22,152 nt of DNA from CBDUBU01 sp965365465 (GCA_965365465.1 CBDUBU010000030.1:1-22152); one strand, 5' to 3'; shown: positions 1-7,386, counted from the stretch's first letter. Made by a program: numbers and translations. The notes: generated by a model not told the origin, from the letters alone.

Positions 1-240
1 CTCGGGTTTTACTTCGATCAGTCCTACGTGACGCCGCAAGCTGATGTCAACCTGCGTTCACTTGCAGCAACGACCGGGCTGAGTTTGCCTACGCTGTTTC
101 CTGGCACGCGTCTTGATATTAATTTCGAGGTAGGGACACGAGGCGCTACAGAACAGGGATTGGTGCGCGATGTATTTTACAGGTTCTCGGCAAACGTGAA
201 TTTCGGCGAACGCTGGTTTGAAAAACGGAAACTCCGCTGA
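1..240 (+). CDS. C-terminal end of an outer-membrane beta-barrel protein (partial)
   Basis: The reading frame is open from the first base of the window and stops at 238-240, so only the last 79 residues are present and the start lies upstream. The residues alternate polar and hydrophobic as in barrel strands, and the end (NVNFGERWFEKRKLR) resembles the last strand and basic tail of the FadL-like outer-membrane proteins that precede TPR proteins in Bacteroidota. The phrase GTRGATEQGLVRDVFYRF fits the usual turn before the last strand. The next gene is such a TPR protein on the same strand about 90 bases on, which supports a two-gene unit. The substrate cannot be told from this fragment. Confidence 0.75.
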   Translation, partial: LGFYFDQSYVTPQADVNLRSLAATTGLSLPTLFPGTRLDINFEVGTRGATEQGLVRDVFYRFSANVNFGERWFEKRKLR

Positions 241-326
241 TGCTGTAGGGTCTATTATTGTTGGGTTAGACATACAGCCGGCATAAAATGGAAAACAGGT
301 TCATGAGCAAGAAATATTTAGATCCA

Positions 327-1622
327 ATGAAAACTCCTCTGGGAGCGATTCTATTGTTGCTGGTGCTCTCGGCCAGGGTGCAGCCTGCTGCTGCACAGGA
401 AAGCGAGCAGCCCGACCAGAACACGAAAGCTATGCACTATAGCCTGTATTACGAAGAGTTCAAGAACGCTAACTATGAGGGAGCGCTTCCAAACCTTCGT
501 TGGGTTCTGGCAAATGCCCCGGCGTTCCCCCAGAACGACGACCGCAACTTCCGCCGTCTCCTGGAGGCTTACGACTCCCTTTCGTCGAAGGCAACTGACC
601 CGGCAGTCAAGCGGGCCTGGCTCGACTCGGCGTTGACTATCTTTGATACAGCAGTGCCCACTTTAAAAGACGCCGGCGCAACGGTAGATGAATTTGAGTG
701 GACGCTTGACAAAGGACGCTTCATCCAGAATCACCCGGATCAGCTTCCTGAGCTTCAGGAGAACCTGGCAGGTATTTATGAGCAAGCTTACCAGATGGCT
801 CCGGAGCGCATGAGTCCGTATTACCTGAAGATTCTTACGCAGGCGTATGCACAGGAAGATAAGCAAAAGGCCGTCGATTTCATGGATGAGATCGAAGGAC
901 GGTACGCCGATGACCAGGACTTGATGGACTTTATCACGCAGTACCGGAATGCCCTCTTCAAGTCGCCGGAAGAGCGCATGGAGTTCCTGGAAACGCGCCG
1001 CGCCAAAGAGCCGGACAACATGGAGATCATCAATGAGTTGTTCGAGATTTATCGAGACCTGAATATGCGCGACAAGATGTATGAGATCGGCGAAGAACTC
1101 ATGAGCAAAGAGCCGACTCCGGCAACCTATCGCATTATGGCCAAATTGCGGCTGGATGACGGCGAACCCCAGGAGGCCGTCGATCTTTTCCAGAAAGCGA
1201 TCGACCTGCCGGGCGCAGAACCCAAAGTTGAAGACTACTACAATATGGGAATCGCCATGCAGCAACTCGGCAGGCTCCAGAATGCCCGGACCTACTTCCG
1301 CAAGGCGCTTGAAGTAGATCCCAAGTATGGACGCGCTTACATTGCCATTGGCGACCTCTACGTTACTTCGGTTGCGAATTGCGGATCGTTTGAACGCGAA
1401 GACCAGGCAGTATACTGGCTTGCCACTGATTACTACGAACGGGCAAGATCTGCTGACGCATCGGTTGCAAGCGCTGCAAACCAGAAAATCAATGCCTATC
1501 GCAAATCCTACCCTGATGCCGAAGCCCTGTTTTTCAAGGGATGGAAGGCAGGACAGCCTTACAGGGTAGACTACGGTTGCTATCAATGGATTGGAGAGTC
1601 CACAACCGTTAAACAACCGTAA
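327..1622 (+). CDS. Secreted TPR-repeat protein
   Basis: From the ATG at 327 the protein is 431 residues with a clean signal peptide (MKTPLGAILLLLVLSA...AAAQ). In-frame ATGs at 288 and 303 would add 13 or 8 residues ahead of it. No Shine-Dalgarno separates them, so 327 is chosen for the signal peptide. The body is mostly helical. Clear TPR units lie in the second half, for example the repeat holding YYNMGIAMQQLGRLQNARTY followed by FRKALEVDPKYGRAYIAIGDLY. The C-terminus (KAGQPYRVDYGCYQWIGESTTVK) matches the ending of a TPR family common in Bacteroidota and found beside FadL-like barrel genes, as here. The likely place is the periplasm, as a scaffold for protein contacts; no enzymatic motif is seen. 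A rho-independent terminator follows the stop. Confidence 0.88.
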   Translation: MKTPLGAILLLLVLSARVQPAAAQESEQPDQNTKAMHYSLYYEEFKNANYEGALPNLRWVLANAPAFPQNDDRNFRRLLEAYDSLSSKATDPAVKRAWLDSALTIFDTAVPTLKDAGATVDEFEWTLDKGRFIQNHPDQLPELQENLAGIYEQAYQMAPERMSPYYLKILTQAYAQEDKQKAVDFMDEIEGRYADDQDLMDFITQYRNALFKSPEERMEFLETRRAKEPDNMEIINELFEIYRDLNMRDKMYEIGEELMSKEPTPATYRIMAKLRLDDGEPQEAVDLFQKAIDLPGAEPKVEDYYNMGIAMQQLGRLQNARTYFRKALEVDPKYGRAYIAIGDLYVTSVANCGSFEREDQAVYWLATDYYERARSADASVASAANQKINAYRKSYPDAEALFFKGWKAGQPYRVDYGCYQWIGESTTVKQP

Positions 1623-1644
1623 GCGCGCTTTCATACGTTGAAGC

Positions 1645-1676
1645 AAAAGCCGGTGGGGTTATCTCGCCGGCTTTTT
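1645..1676 (+). terminator. Rho-independent terminator of the TPR gene
   Basis: AAAAGCCGG (1645-1653) and CCGGCTTTT (1667-1675) form a perfect 9-bp stem around a 13-base loop, with further Ts reaching to about 1686. It lies 22 bases after the TPR stop codon and separates that transcript from the manganese riboswitch unit downstream. Confidence 0.85.
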
Positions 1677-1725
1677 GCGTTTTTTCCGGAGGTGCGAAAC
1701 TTTATGGGAATGCTTCGTTACAACG

Positions 1726-1828
1726 GATGCGAAGGGGAGTAGCGCCTGTAGAGAAATGCAGGCACGGACATCGTCAGGACGCTCCAGAAGAGCCGGTGTT
1801 CGTGGCGTTCATATTGCGAGACCTTCAC
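1726..1828 (+). promoter_or_regulatory. yybP-ykoY manganese riboswitch aptamer
   Basis: The conserved core GAAGGGGAGTAGC starts at 1731. Helix P1 is GAAGG (1731-1735) with CCTTC (1822-1826). GCCTG (1744-1748) pairs with CAGGC (1759-1763). CACGGACA (1763-1770) pairs with TGTTCGTG (1797-1804), allowing one G-U pair. Inside it lie the conserved TCGTCA (1771-1776), a small GCTC/GAGC hairpin and CCGG (1793-1796). The conserved TTGCGAGACC (1814-1823) closes the aptamer. Order and spacing agree with the known Mn2+-binding yybP-ykoY class (RF00080). The next gene is a cation antiporter. Known members of this class turn on Mn2+ export genes; that this one senses Mn2+ is inferred from the class. Confidence 0.93.
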
Positions 1829-1860
1829 TGCCTGATGCGGCGGTGAAGGTTTTGTCGTTT
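1821..1860 (+). terminator. Expression-platform terminator of the Mn riboswitch
   Basis: ACCTTCAC (1821-1828) pairs with GTGAAGGT (1843-1850). A T-G pair and GCC (1830-1832)/GGC (1839-1841) extend the stem to 12 bp around the loop TGATGC. A T-rich run follows (TTTGTCGTTTTT, 1851-1862). Its 5' arm contains the 3' strand of aptamer helix P1 (1822-1826), so P1 and terminator cannot form together. This predicts read-through when metal stabilises P1. Confidence 0.85.
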
Positions 1861-1909
1861 TTGCGCCTTGCCGCCTGCATATGATTCCAACACTACCATA
1901 ATAATACTT

Positions 1910-2851
1910 ATGCTGACTTCTTCCCTCTTAATGATAGCCGGCTTCGCCCTGCTCTATGTAGGGGCGGAGGCGCTTATCAGAGGTGGAGCCGCGCTGGCGC
2001 TTCGACTGGGACTTACTCCCCTTGTAGTAGGCCTAACCGTGGTAGCCTTCGGCACGAGCAGCCCGGAACTGGTCGTGAGCATCAAAGCAGGGCTTTCCGG
2101 AAACGGGTCGCTGGCCGTCGGAAATGTTGTCGGGTCTAACATCTGCAATGTTGCGCTGATCCTGGGCCTTTCAGCCATCATACGCCCGATGAAGGTAGAT
2201 GCTCAGTTGATTCGCCTGGACGTGCCAATCGTGATCGGATGCTCCCTCCTCCTCAGCTTGCTGCTGATGGATCAGGATCTGAGTAGATTGGAAGGATTGA
2301 TCCTTGCAACCGGCATCGTACTTTATGTCGCATTCAGCCTTCGGATGGCGCGCCGGGCGAATCAGAAGATCCAGCAGGAGTTCGCAGAGGGCATCCCACG
2401 CCCCGGAGGAAATATCCTGCGAGATCTGCTGCTGGTGGCTGTAGGGTTGGGGCTGCTTGTCGTAGGGGCTGACTTGTTCGTGGATAACGCCGTGCAAGTA
2501 GCAAGAGCTTTGGGGGTAAGCGACGCAGTGATAGGACTCACCATTGTTGCCATCGGCACCAGTCTTCCTGAACTAGCCACCTCTATTGTGGCTGCTTTCA
2601 AGAAAGAAGGAGACATTGCCATCGGCAACGTGGTAGGGTCGAATATATTCAATATCCTCAGTATTCTGGGGCTGACTGCTCTCCTGCATCCGCTGCATAG
2701 CGACGGGATAGGAATGGTTGATTTGCTGGTTATGATCGGGCTTGTTGTTGTGCTGCTGCCGCTCATGCGAACCGGGCTGCGGATCAACCGAATGGAAGGC
2801 GCTTTTCTGCTTGCGATATATGCAGGCTACATGTATTATCTTGCTGCTTGA
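1910..2851 (+). CDS. CaCA-family Na+/Ca2+-type cation antiporter, probable Mn2+ exporter
   Basis: An integral membrane protein of 313 residues from the ATG at 1910. A TTG at 1868 in the same frame would add 14 residues but starts just after the terminator U-tract, so it is unlikely. The two inverted alpha repeats of the CaCA superfamily are clear. The first has GTSSPELVVS and later GNVVGSNICNVALILGLSA; the second has GTSLPELATS and GNVVGSNIFNILSILGLTA. About ten hydrophobic segments and the length match YrbG-like bacterial antiporters. Such proteins exchange Na+ or H+ for Ca2+ across the inner membrane. The manganese riboswitch directly upstream suggests that the physiological substrate here is Mn2+, which is inference. 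The stop codon abuts that of the convergent lipoprotein gene. Confidence 0.93.
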   Translation: MLTSSLLMIAGFALLYVGAEALIRGGAALALRLGLTPLVVGLTVVAFGTSSPELVVSIKAGLSGNGSLAVGNVVGSNICNVALILGLSAIIRPMKVDAQLIRLDVPIVIGCSLLLSLLLMDQDLSRLEGLILATGIVLYVAFSLRMARRANQKIQQEFAEGIPRPGGNILRDLLLVAVGLGLLVVGADLFVDNAVQVARALGVSDAVIGLTIVAIGTSLPELATSIVAAFKKEGDIAIGNVVGSNIFNILSILGLTALLHPLHSDGIGMVDLLVMIGLVVVLLPLMRTGLRINRMEGAFLLAIYAGYMYYLAA

Positions 2852-3589
2852 TCAGGGATCAGGAGCCGCAAAGTTGATATTATAACGAACCCACGCCGGA
2901 TGCGGTTGCCAGCGACGGTTCACGATCAGGTAGGCCGGCCTCCATCGCATCTTTGTAGTCGCTTGCATGGCGATATGGTCCAGAACCGGATGCACACCCA
3001 TCAGCAGCATGATAGCCAGCGGCTCTCCCTCTTCATTGACATAGGCTTGCATCCGCACGGCGCCTTCGATCTGCCGTTTCTGCAGGCTATCCGGATATGG
3101 GACAGGAATGTCCGTTCCAAGACTTTTGGCAGCCATAGGCTCCTGAAAATGGCTCCTGACAAGCTCATAGCCGCGCTTCTTGAACTTGCCTACAAACTCT
3201 CCCACATCCCCTGCAAGCGCCTCTTGCCGTATTTCAGGAGCTACAAACAACTCGAACAAAGAATCTATAACCTGGGGGTCGTTTCGATAAAGCTGGATAA
3301 GACTCCTTTTGACGGCATCGAGCAGTTGCTGCTGCGCGATTCCTGATTCTTCCGCTACCCGTATGCTGGCCGCGTAGGTTTTCTCACCGCTGACGACCTG
3401 CATATCTTGCAGCGTCTCCATCTCCCTGAATAATCCTGTCGTATCCACTCCTTCCTGCCACCAGAGAGTTTGCGTGCCCTCCCATCCTGCAGGAGGCAGC
3501 AGCGCAGGCGGTTCGGATTTGCTACAGCCTGCCGCAAAAGCCGACAGAAAAAGCAGGAGCAGAGCTACCGCTTTCGAATGTTTTGTCAT
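2852..3589 (-). CDS. Lipoprotein with a TonB C-terminal-like domain
   Basis: A 245-residue protein. It begins at the ATG at 3589, which starts a lipoprotein signal peptide (MTKHSKAVALLLLFLSAFAAGC) with lipidated Cys22. The open frame continues upstream to 3772, but that stretch overlaps the short NfeD gene and is not needed. The middle is helical without a recognised domain. The last ~85 residues resemble the TonB_C fold: YPDSLQKRQIEGAVRMQAYV, then NEEGEPLAIMLL, then LDHIAMQATTKMRWRPA and a final strand. Unlike a true TonB there is no transmembrane anchor and no proline-rich linker; Ser after the Cys would allow sorting to the outer membrane. It is the last gene of a - strand run behind two NfeD genes, 112 bases after the nearer one. 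Function unknown. Confidence 0.8.
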   Translation of the reverse strand: MTKHSKAVALLLLFLSAFAAGCSKSEPPALLPPAGWEGTQTLWWQEGVDTTGLFREMETLQDMQVVSGEKTYAASIRVAEESGIAQQQLLDAVKRSLIQLYRNDPQVIDSLFELFVAPEIRQEALAGDVGEFVGKFKKRGYELVRSHFQEPMAAKSLGTDIPVPYPDSLQKRQIEGAVRMQAYVNEEGEPLAIMLLMGVHPVLDHIAMQATTKMRWRPAYLIVNRRWQPHPAWVRYNINFAAPDP

Positions 3590-3701
3590 TGGGGACGTGA
3601 AATTTGCCTGAAGGAAAGGTGGGACATGTTGCAGGAAAGACCACTGCAATACTGCTGGATAGACCTGTATCCCTGCGCAAAGTTGCAGAACTACGTAATA
3701 C

Positions 3702-4205
3702 CTATGCCGTAGCAGAAGCCTCAACGCGCCCGGCCAATCGCACAAAGTAGCGTCTCCGGTCCATAGCAACAACGCGAATCAGACTCCCGGAGGCAATGAA
3801 TTCTCCTTCGGTCACTACTTCAATCCGATCCCCGTCTATTTCTGCGACCCCAGTAGGGCGCAGCGGAGTGACTGCCGTGCCTGTCCTGCCGAGATAACGC
3901 GCCCGGTCCTCGCTCTCGCGCTGAACGGCTGCCGAGTCAGCTCGCAGGCTTGTAGCAAGGACAAAACGGTCCCACGCTCCCGAATCCCACATCCAGTAAA
4001 AGAGACCTCCGCTTACTGCAGAAGTGCCGATGAAAATCCATAGCCCCCCCATGACTCCGGCTTCAGTAAACGCATATCCGATTGCAAAGACAAGGAGCAA
4101 AAATCCTATGATGCCGACGACGTTGAAGCCTGGAACCAGGTATACTTCGGCGGCGATCAGCGCCAGACCGACAAGCACAAGCAGTATGGGGAGCAATAAA
4201 TCCAA
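3702..4205 (-). CDS. Short NfeD-family membrane protein (NfeD1b-like)
   Basis: A protein of 167 residues. It starts with TTG at 4205, supported by AGGA (4214-4211) five bases ahead; no ATG lies near. Three hydrophobic segments (about residues 1-22, 28-48, 53-72) precede a cytosolic linker and an OB-fold-like domain (about 104-160) with TGTAVTPLRPTGVAEIDGDR. This is the protease-less NfeD architecture. The domain is closely similar to the end of the long NfeD encoded just upstream (stop-to-start gap 52 bases), so the two are probably co-transcribed paralogues. NfeD proteins usually partner stomatin/SPFH proteins in membrane quality control or microdomains, but no SPFH gene is present here. Confidence 0.88.
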   Translation of the reverse strand: MDLLLPILLVLVGLALIAAEVYLVPGFNVVGIIGFLLLVFAIGYAFTEAGVMGGLWIFIGTSAVSGGLFYWMWDSGAWDRFVLATSLRADSAAVQRESEDRARYLGRTGTAVTPLRPTGVAEIDGDRIEVVTEGEFIASGSLIRVVAMDRRRYFVRLAGRVEASATA

Positions 4206-4257
4206 AGCGATCCTGGCAGCAGGTAAGGAATGAGAGAGAATACGTCGTGTTTACGAT

Positions 4258-5703
4258 TTATGCGGGAGATGTTTCGCGCTCCGACGACAATGCCTGCACC
4301 GTACGAACCTCAACACGACTCCCTCGCACACGCACTACCCGCACCGGCATCCCTGTTGCAATAAACTCTCCCGCCGTGATTACGTCAACCCGCATACCGT
4401 CAATCTCAGCAGCGCCGGATGGTCTTAGCGGGGTCAAGGTGGTGCCGGTACAACCAATAAGGCGATCAGCCGTTTCGGCTGTCGTATAGCCAATTGCGCT
4501 CGACAGATCCGGGGCCAGCACAAGCTGGCTGAAACGTGCCGAACGCGGCAAGTATCGGCTCAAGGAAAAAATGAGCACCACGAGCAGCACCAGCGTGATA
4601 GCCATCGTCGCGACAGCCGATGAGATGGCGGCTCCCGACGGGAAGCTTAAGCCTGTATTGGGGATGAGCGCCGCTATGAGGGAACCAACCACCAGAATCA
4701 GTCCTGAAATACCTGCGACTCCGAAACCGGGTATAATGAGAATCTCGGCCAGCAGCAGCAAAACTCCAATTCCGAAAAGAACCAGTTCCCAGCTTTCCAC
4801 AAGACCCAGCATGTAATGAGGGGCAAAAAACATAGATGCCCCGATAGCTGCAATAGCGCCGGGAAAACCCACTCCGGGCGATTGCAACTCAAAGTACAGC
4901 CCTCCCATCATCATAAGCATAAGGATGGACTGCAAAACGGGCGAGGCCAGAAAGCGAAGCACCCGTTCCGGGCCGGTAAGACGATGCTGTACCGTATCCT
5001 GACTGCTCAGTTCAAAACGGGCGAGCAGTTGGTCCACATCCTCGATAATAGCGTCTGCCACACCGAATTGCAGCGCTTCCTGAGCGGAAAGCGTAAGCAC
5101 TTTGCCTGCTTCGGAAACTCCTTCTACTTCCAGCGTCTGGTCAACCATTGCTTCGGCGATGCGCGGATCTCGTCCGTTGGCCTCAGCCGTCGCACGCATC
5201 AGCCCGCGCATATAGCTCTGGTACTTGTCCGGCGCAGCTTCGCCGCCGGCGCCTTCTACGACCGTGGCCGCACCGATGGAGGAGCCGGGAACCATTACGA
5301 TCCGATCCGCTGCGTAAGAGATCAGCGCTCCGGCCGAAGCCGCGTTCTTGTCGATAAAGGCTACGGTGGGCGGCGCTGCATTCAGGATCACCTTGCGAAT
5401 CTTATCCGCCGCATCCACAAGACCGCCAAAGGTATCGACATGGAAAACGATGAGCGATGCATCCGCCTCTTCCGCATCGTGAACGGCGCGTTCTATGTAG
5501 GCAGACAGCGCGTTGTCGATCATACCTTCAATGGGTATGACATAGACAGGCCCGGAAGCAAACGGGGTTTCGAACGATAGAGGCTTAGGCTCACGCGACT
5601 GCGCTGAGGCAGCATAAGCCCCAAGGAGCAATACCCCTGCAAGGAGAGGAAAACAGATCTTACCCGGTGCATTCTTATCCGGGAGGCGCATTCGCAGTTT
5701 CAT
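4258..5703 (-). CDS. Long NfeD: membrane-bound ClpP-class serine protease
   Basis: A protein of 481 residues. After an N-terminal signal or anchor (residues 14-35, ending AASAQ) comes a ClpP/SppA-like protease domain (about 50-240). It has HVDTFGGLVDAADKI and the nucleophile motif NAASAGALIS, with Ser123. Lys160 in APDKYQSYMR is the probable general base of a Ser-Lys dyad as in archaeal PH1510. Four or five transmembrane segments follow (about 255-395), then an OB-fold NfeD domain containing TGTTLTPLRPSGAAEIDG. Such proteases cut stomatin-like partners at the membrane. The start is the ATG at 5703; an ATG four codons later is possible. The start codon directly follows the 3' arm of a hairpin (5704-5752), so initiation may be structurally controlled. 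Confidence 0.92.
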   Translation of the reverse strand: MKLRMRLPDKNAPGKICFPLLAGVLLLGAYAASAQSREPKPLSFETPFASGPVYVIPIEGMIDNALSAYIERAVHDAEEADASLIVFHVDTFGGLVDAADKIRKVILNAAPPTVAFIDKNAASAGALISYAADRIVMVPGSSIGAATVVEGAGGEAAPDKYQSYMRGLMRATAEANGRDPRIAEAMVDQTLEVEGVSEAGKVLTLSAQEALQFGVADAIIEDVDQLLARFELSSQDTVQHRLTGPERVLRFLASPVLQSILMLMMMGGLYFELQSPGVGFPGAIAAIGASMFFAPHYMLGLVESWELVLFGIGVLLLLAEILIIPGFGVAGISGLILVVGSLIAALIPNTGLSFPSGAAISSAVATMAITLVLLVVLIFSLSRYLPRSARFSQLVLAPDLSSAIGYTTAETADRLIGCTGTTLTPLRPSGAAEIDGMRVDVITAGEFIATGMPVRVVRVRGSRVEVRTVQALSSERETSPA

Positions 5704-5752
5704 GGCTTTCGTGGATCAGTTAAGGCGTACACAAGGGAGTACGCAGAAAGCC
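5704..5752 (-). promoter_or_regulatory. Hairpin abutting the NfeD start codon
   Basis: Read on the - strand, GGCTTTC (5752-5746) pairs with GAAAGCC (5710-5704), and inside it GCGTAC (5744-5739) pairs with GTACGC (5730-5725). The last paired base lies immediately before the ATG at 5703, so the region where a ribosome would bind is in the stem. No Shine-Dalgarno is visible. A role in translation control is inference. Confidence 0.5.
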
Positions 5753-5859
5753 GCACCGAAGATTCAATGCAAGAACTGAAGAAACCTGCCTTTAATGCAG
5801 CTTGTCTGCCGGCGCGCATCGAGCATTCATCCAACTCTTTCCACGCTCTGAGGTATGGC

Positions 5860-6480
5860 TCACTGACGGCTTTTCACCTCGGCGCAGGCAAGTTGATAAA
5901 GGTACTTCCAGTCAAAAACCGGATTATCCAGATGCTCGCGGATGAATTCCTGAAAGGTTTCCCGTGTCCAGAAGTTGACGTGCCCGGGGTCGGGACTTAT
6001 CCTGAGCGCCTTCCCGATATTGTTCAGCCATTTGAAATAGGGTTCGCGCGGCACCGTGATGACTACATAGTTCCGGGCAACCCGTTTCAACTCGTTGATG
6101 GCGCGTTCGGGATCTTCCAGATGCTCAAGCACCTCGCTGCAGAGCACGGTATCAAACGAATTATCAGAGAACGGCAGCTTGTAAACGCTTCCCTTCCGGA
6201 ACCGCGCAGCATCGCCAAAATGCTCTGTTGCGTAGGCAACTGCCTCTTCACTCAGATCCACCCCGGTGAGTTGGAAGGAAGGGTTTTTCTTCGAAAAGTG
6301 ATCGATAACGAACCCCTCGCCGCAACCCGCATCCAGCACTGTACGAGGCTCTGTTTGCAATACCATCTGGTACAGACAATCCATGAATACCGTCAGGTGC
6401 CGTTGGTAGAGCCGGTTGCTGTAGGTGTACTTCGTATGATTGGTGGAGTAATATGCACCGATCTGTGGCTGAACTGACAT
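5860..6480 (-). CDS. Class I SAM-dependent methyltransferase
   Basis: A soluble protein of 206 residues from the ATG at 6480 (MSVQPQIGAYYSTNH). An ATG at 6519 would add 13 residues. Rossmann-fold methyltransferase motifs are plain: motif I TVLDAGCGEGFVIDHF, the acidic end of strand 2 in GVDLSEEAVAYA, and motif post-I to III in FDTVLCSEVLEHLEDPERAINELKRV. This is the Methyltransf_11/UbiE-like pattern. The substrate cannot be told; the N-terminal YSTNHTKYTYSNRLYQRHL and the C-terminal helix are family-specific parts. It is separated by 156 bases from the NfeD gene downstream and about 118 from the L,D-transpeptidase gene upstream, so it may have its own promoter. Confidence 0.88.
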   Translation of the reverse strand: MSVQPQIGAYYSTNHTKYTYSNRLYQRHLTVFMDCLYQMVLQTEPRTVLDAGCGEGFVIDHFSKKNPSFQLTGVDLSEEAVAYATEHFGDAARFRKGSVYKLPFSDNSFDTVLCSEVLEHLEDPERAINELKRVARNYVVITVPREPYFKWLNNIGKALRISPDPGHVNFWTRETFQEFIREHLDNPVFDWKYLYQLACAEVKSRQ

Positions 6481-6586
6481 ATTTGAAAGTAGAATCAGTT
6501 TTTCAACACCGACGGACAACGAGCGCCGTCACTTTTCCCTGGGTATTCCGTGCCCCTCTGGACTCCCGGTACAAACAGAATCGTCT

Positions 6587-6615
6587 ATTATAAGAAGATT
6601 ACTGCTCAATCAAAA
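6587..6615 (-). promoter_or_regulatory. Candidate promoter of the methyltransferase gene
   Basis: On the - strand a perfect TATAAT (6592-6587) lies 16-17 bases after TTTGAT/TTTTGA (around 6615-6609), overlapping the end of the upstream gene. It would leave a leader of about 100 bases. Found by eye only; the promoter consensus of this lineage may differ. Confidence 0.35.
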
Positions 6616-7342
6616 CGGGCGTGCCGACAGGGATCCAGTTCCACAACTCGTCTATGTGCGCATCGCGCACAGCTACACACCCCTGTGTCCAGTTGGACCG
6701 GGCGCCGGTTCCCTTTCCGTGTATCTCGATCCATCCTCCCAGCGCCGTATTCATCGGAGGCATAACCGACTCCTCCTCAGCACGCACTATGGAAGCATAT
6801 TGCGCCTTCGTAATCAGACCCTGCTGCAATCCCCTCTTCCCGTCTTCCGCTGTCGGATAATTCAGCACAAAAGCCTTATAGAAAGTGCTACGCGGGTTCT
6901 TGTTTGCTATGAAGAAAACGCCTTCAGGCGTTCTCCAGTCGTCTTTGCTTCGCCGGCTGCCCTGCCTCACCTTATCGGCAAAAGCGTTGTGGCCCAGGTC
7001 AACAGGAATCTCCTTGACCAGCTTTTCGCCGCGATAAGCATAAAGCGTCTGCTTGCCCTTGGAGATGCGAATCCATGCGTTTGATAAGGCGAAGTTCGGA
7101 ACGAAGCCCTGCGCTCCGTCGCGGGTGCGAACTTCGCTCCAGCGCAGCCCCATCTGCAGCAGGTATACCGGCTCGTGAAACCTCAGATCTACGTACGGCT
7201 GCGTGGAATCTGCTTTCCGGTACATCATCGTATGGCTCCGAACCGTATGGTAAAGCGGCAGCTCTTCCCCTGTGCGTTGTGCAAACGCGAGATCAGAGGA
7301 CATCAAAACCAGCCAGACGATAAAAACGATACGCTTGAACAT
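6599..7342 (-). CDS. Secreted L,D-transpeptidase (YkuD family) with SH3-like domain
   Basis: A protein of 247 residues from the ATG at 7342, which gives a good signal peptide (MFKRIVFIVWLVLMSSDLAFAQ). The open frame extends 21 codons further without a signal-like sequence. An SH3-like segment (about 33-85, with RWSEVRTRDGAQGFVPN) precedes a YkuD domain (about 90-247). The latter contains WRTPEGVF, the catalytic histidine in EIHGKGTG (His209) and the nucleophile in TQGCVAVRD (Cys222). The family forms 3-3 crosslinks in peptidoglycan or attaches proteins to it, in the periplasm. Length and layout match ErfK/YafK-type enzymes. A weak terminator-like hairpin lies upstream, so it may be transcribed separately from the phosphatase gene. 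Confidence 0.92.
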   Translation of the reverse strand: MFKRIVFIVWLVLMSSDLAFAQRTGEELPLYHTVRSHTMMYRKADSTQPYVDLRFHEPVYLLQMGLRWSEVRTRDGAQGFVPNFALSNAWIRISKGKQTLYAYRGEKLVKEIPVDLGHNAFADKVRQGSRRSKDDWRTPEGVFFIANKNPRSTFYKAFVLNYPTAEDGKRGLQQGLITKAQYASIVRAEEESVMPPMNTALGGWIEIHGKGTGARSNWTQGCVAVRDAHIDELWNWIPVGTPVLIEQ

Positions 7343-7386
7343 GGCTAATAAATACTTACAACGGGGTTTGGATGAATACCGTGAAG

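Noticed and set aside
238..249. TGATGCTGTAGG occurring near both ends of the window (238-249 and 22128-22139)
   Set aside because: Only 12 bases, different contexts, no sign of a mobile-element boundary; chance is enough.
663..1646. A 327-codon - strand open frame opposite the TPR gene
   Set aside because: Antisense shadow; it spans the TPR protein, shows no family motif, and has no own regulatory signals.
3590..3772. N-terminal extension of the TonB-C lipoprotein frame
   Set aside because: It overlaps the short NfeD gene and precedes a perfect lipoprotein signal peptide, so the ATG at 3589 is the start.
4816..5580. A 254-codon + strand open frame opposite the NfeD protease
   Set aside because: Antisense to a gene with catalytic motifs; no recognisable protein.
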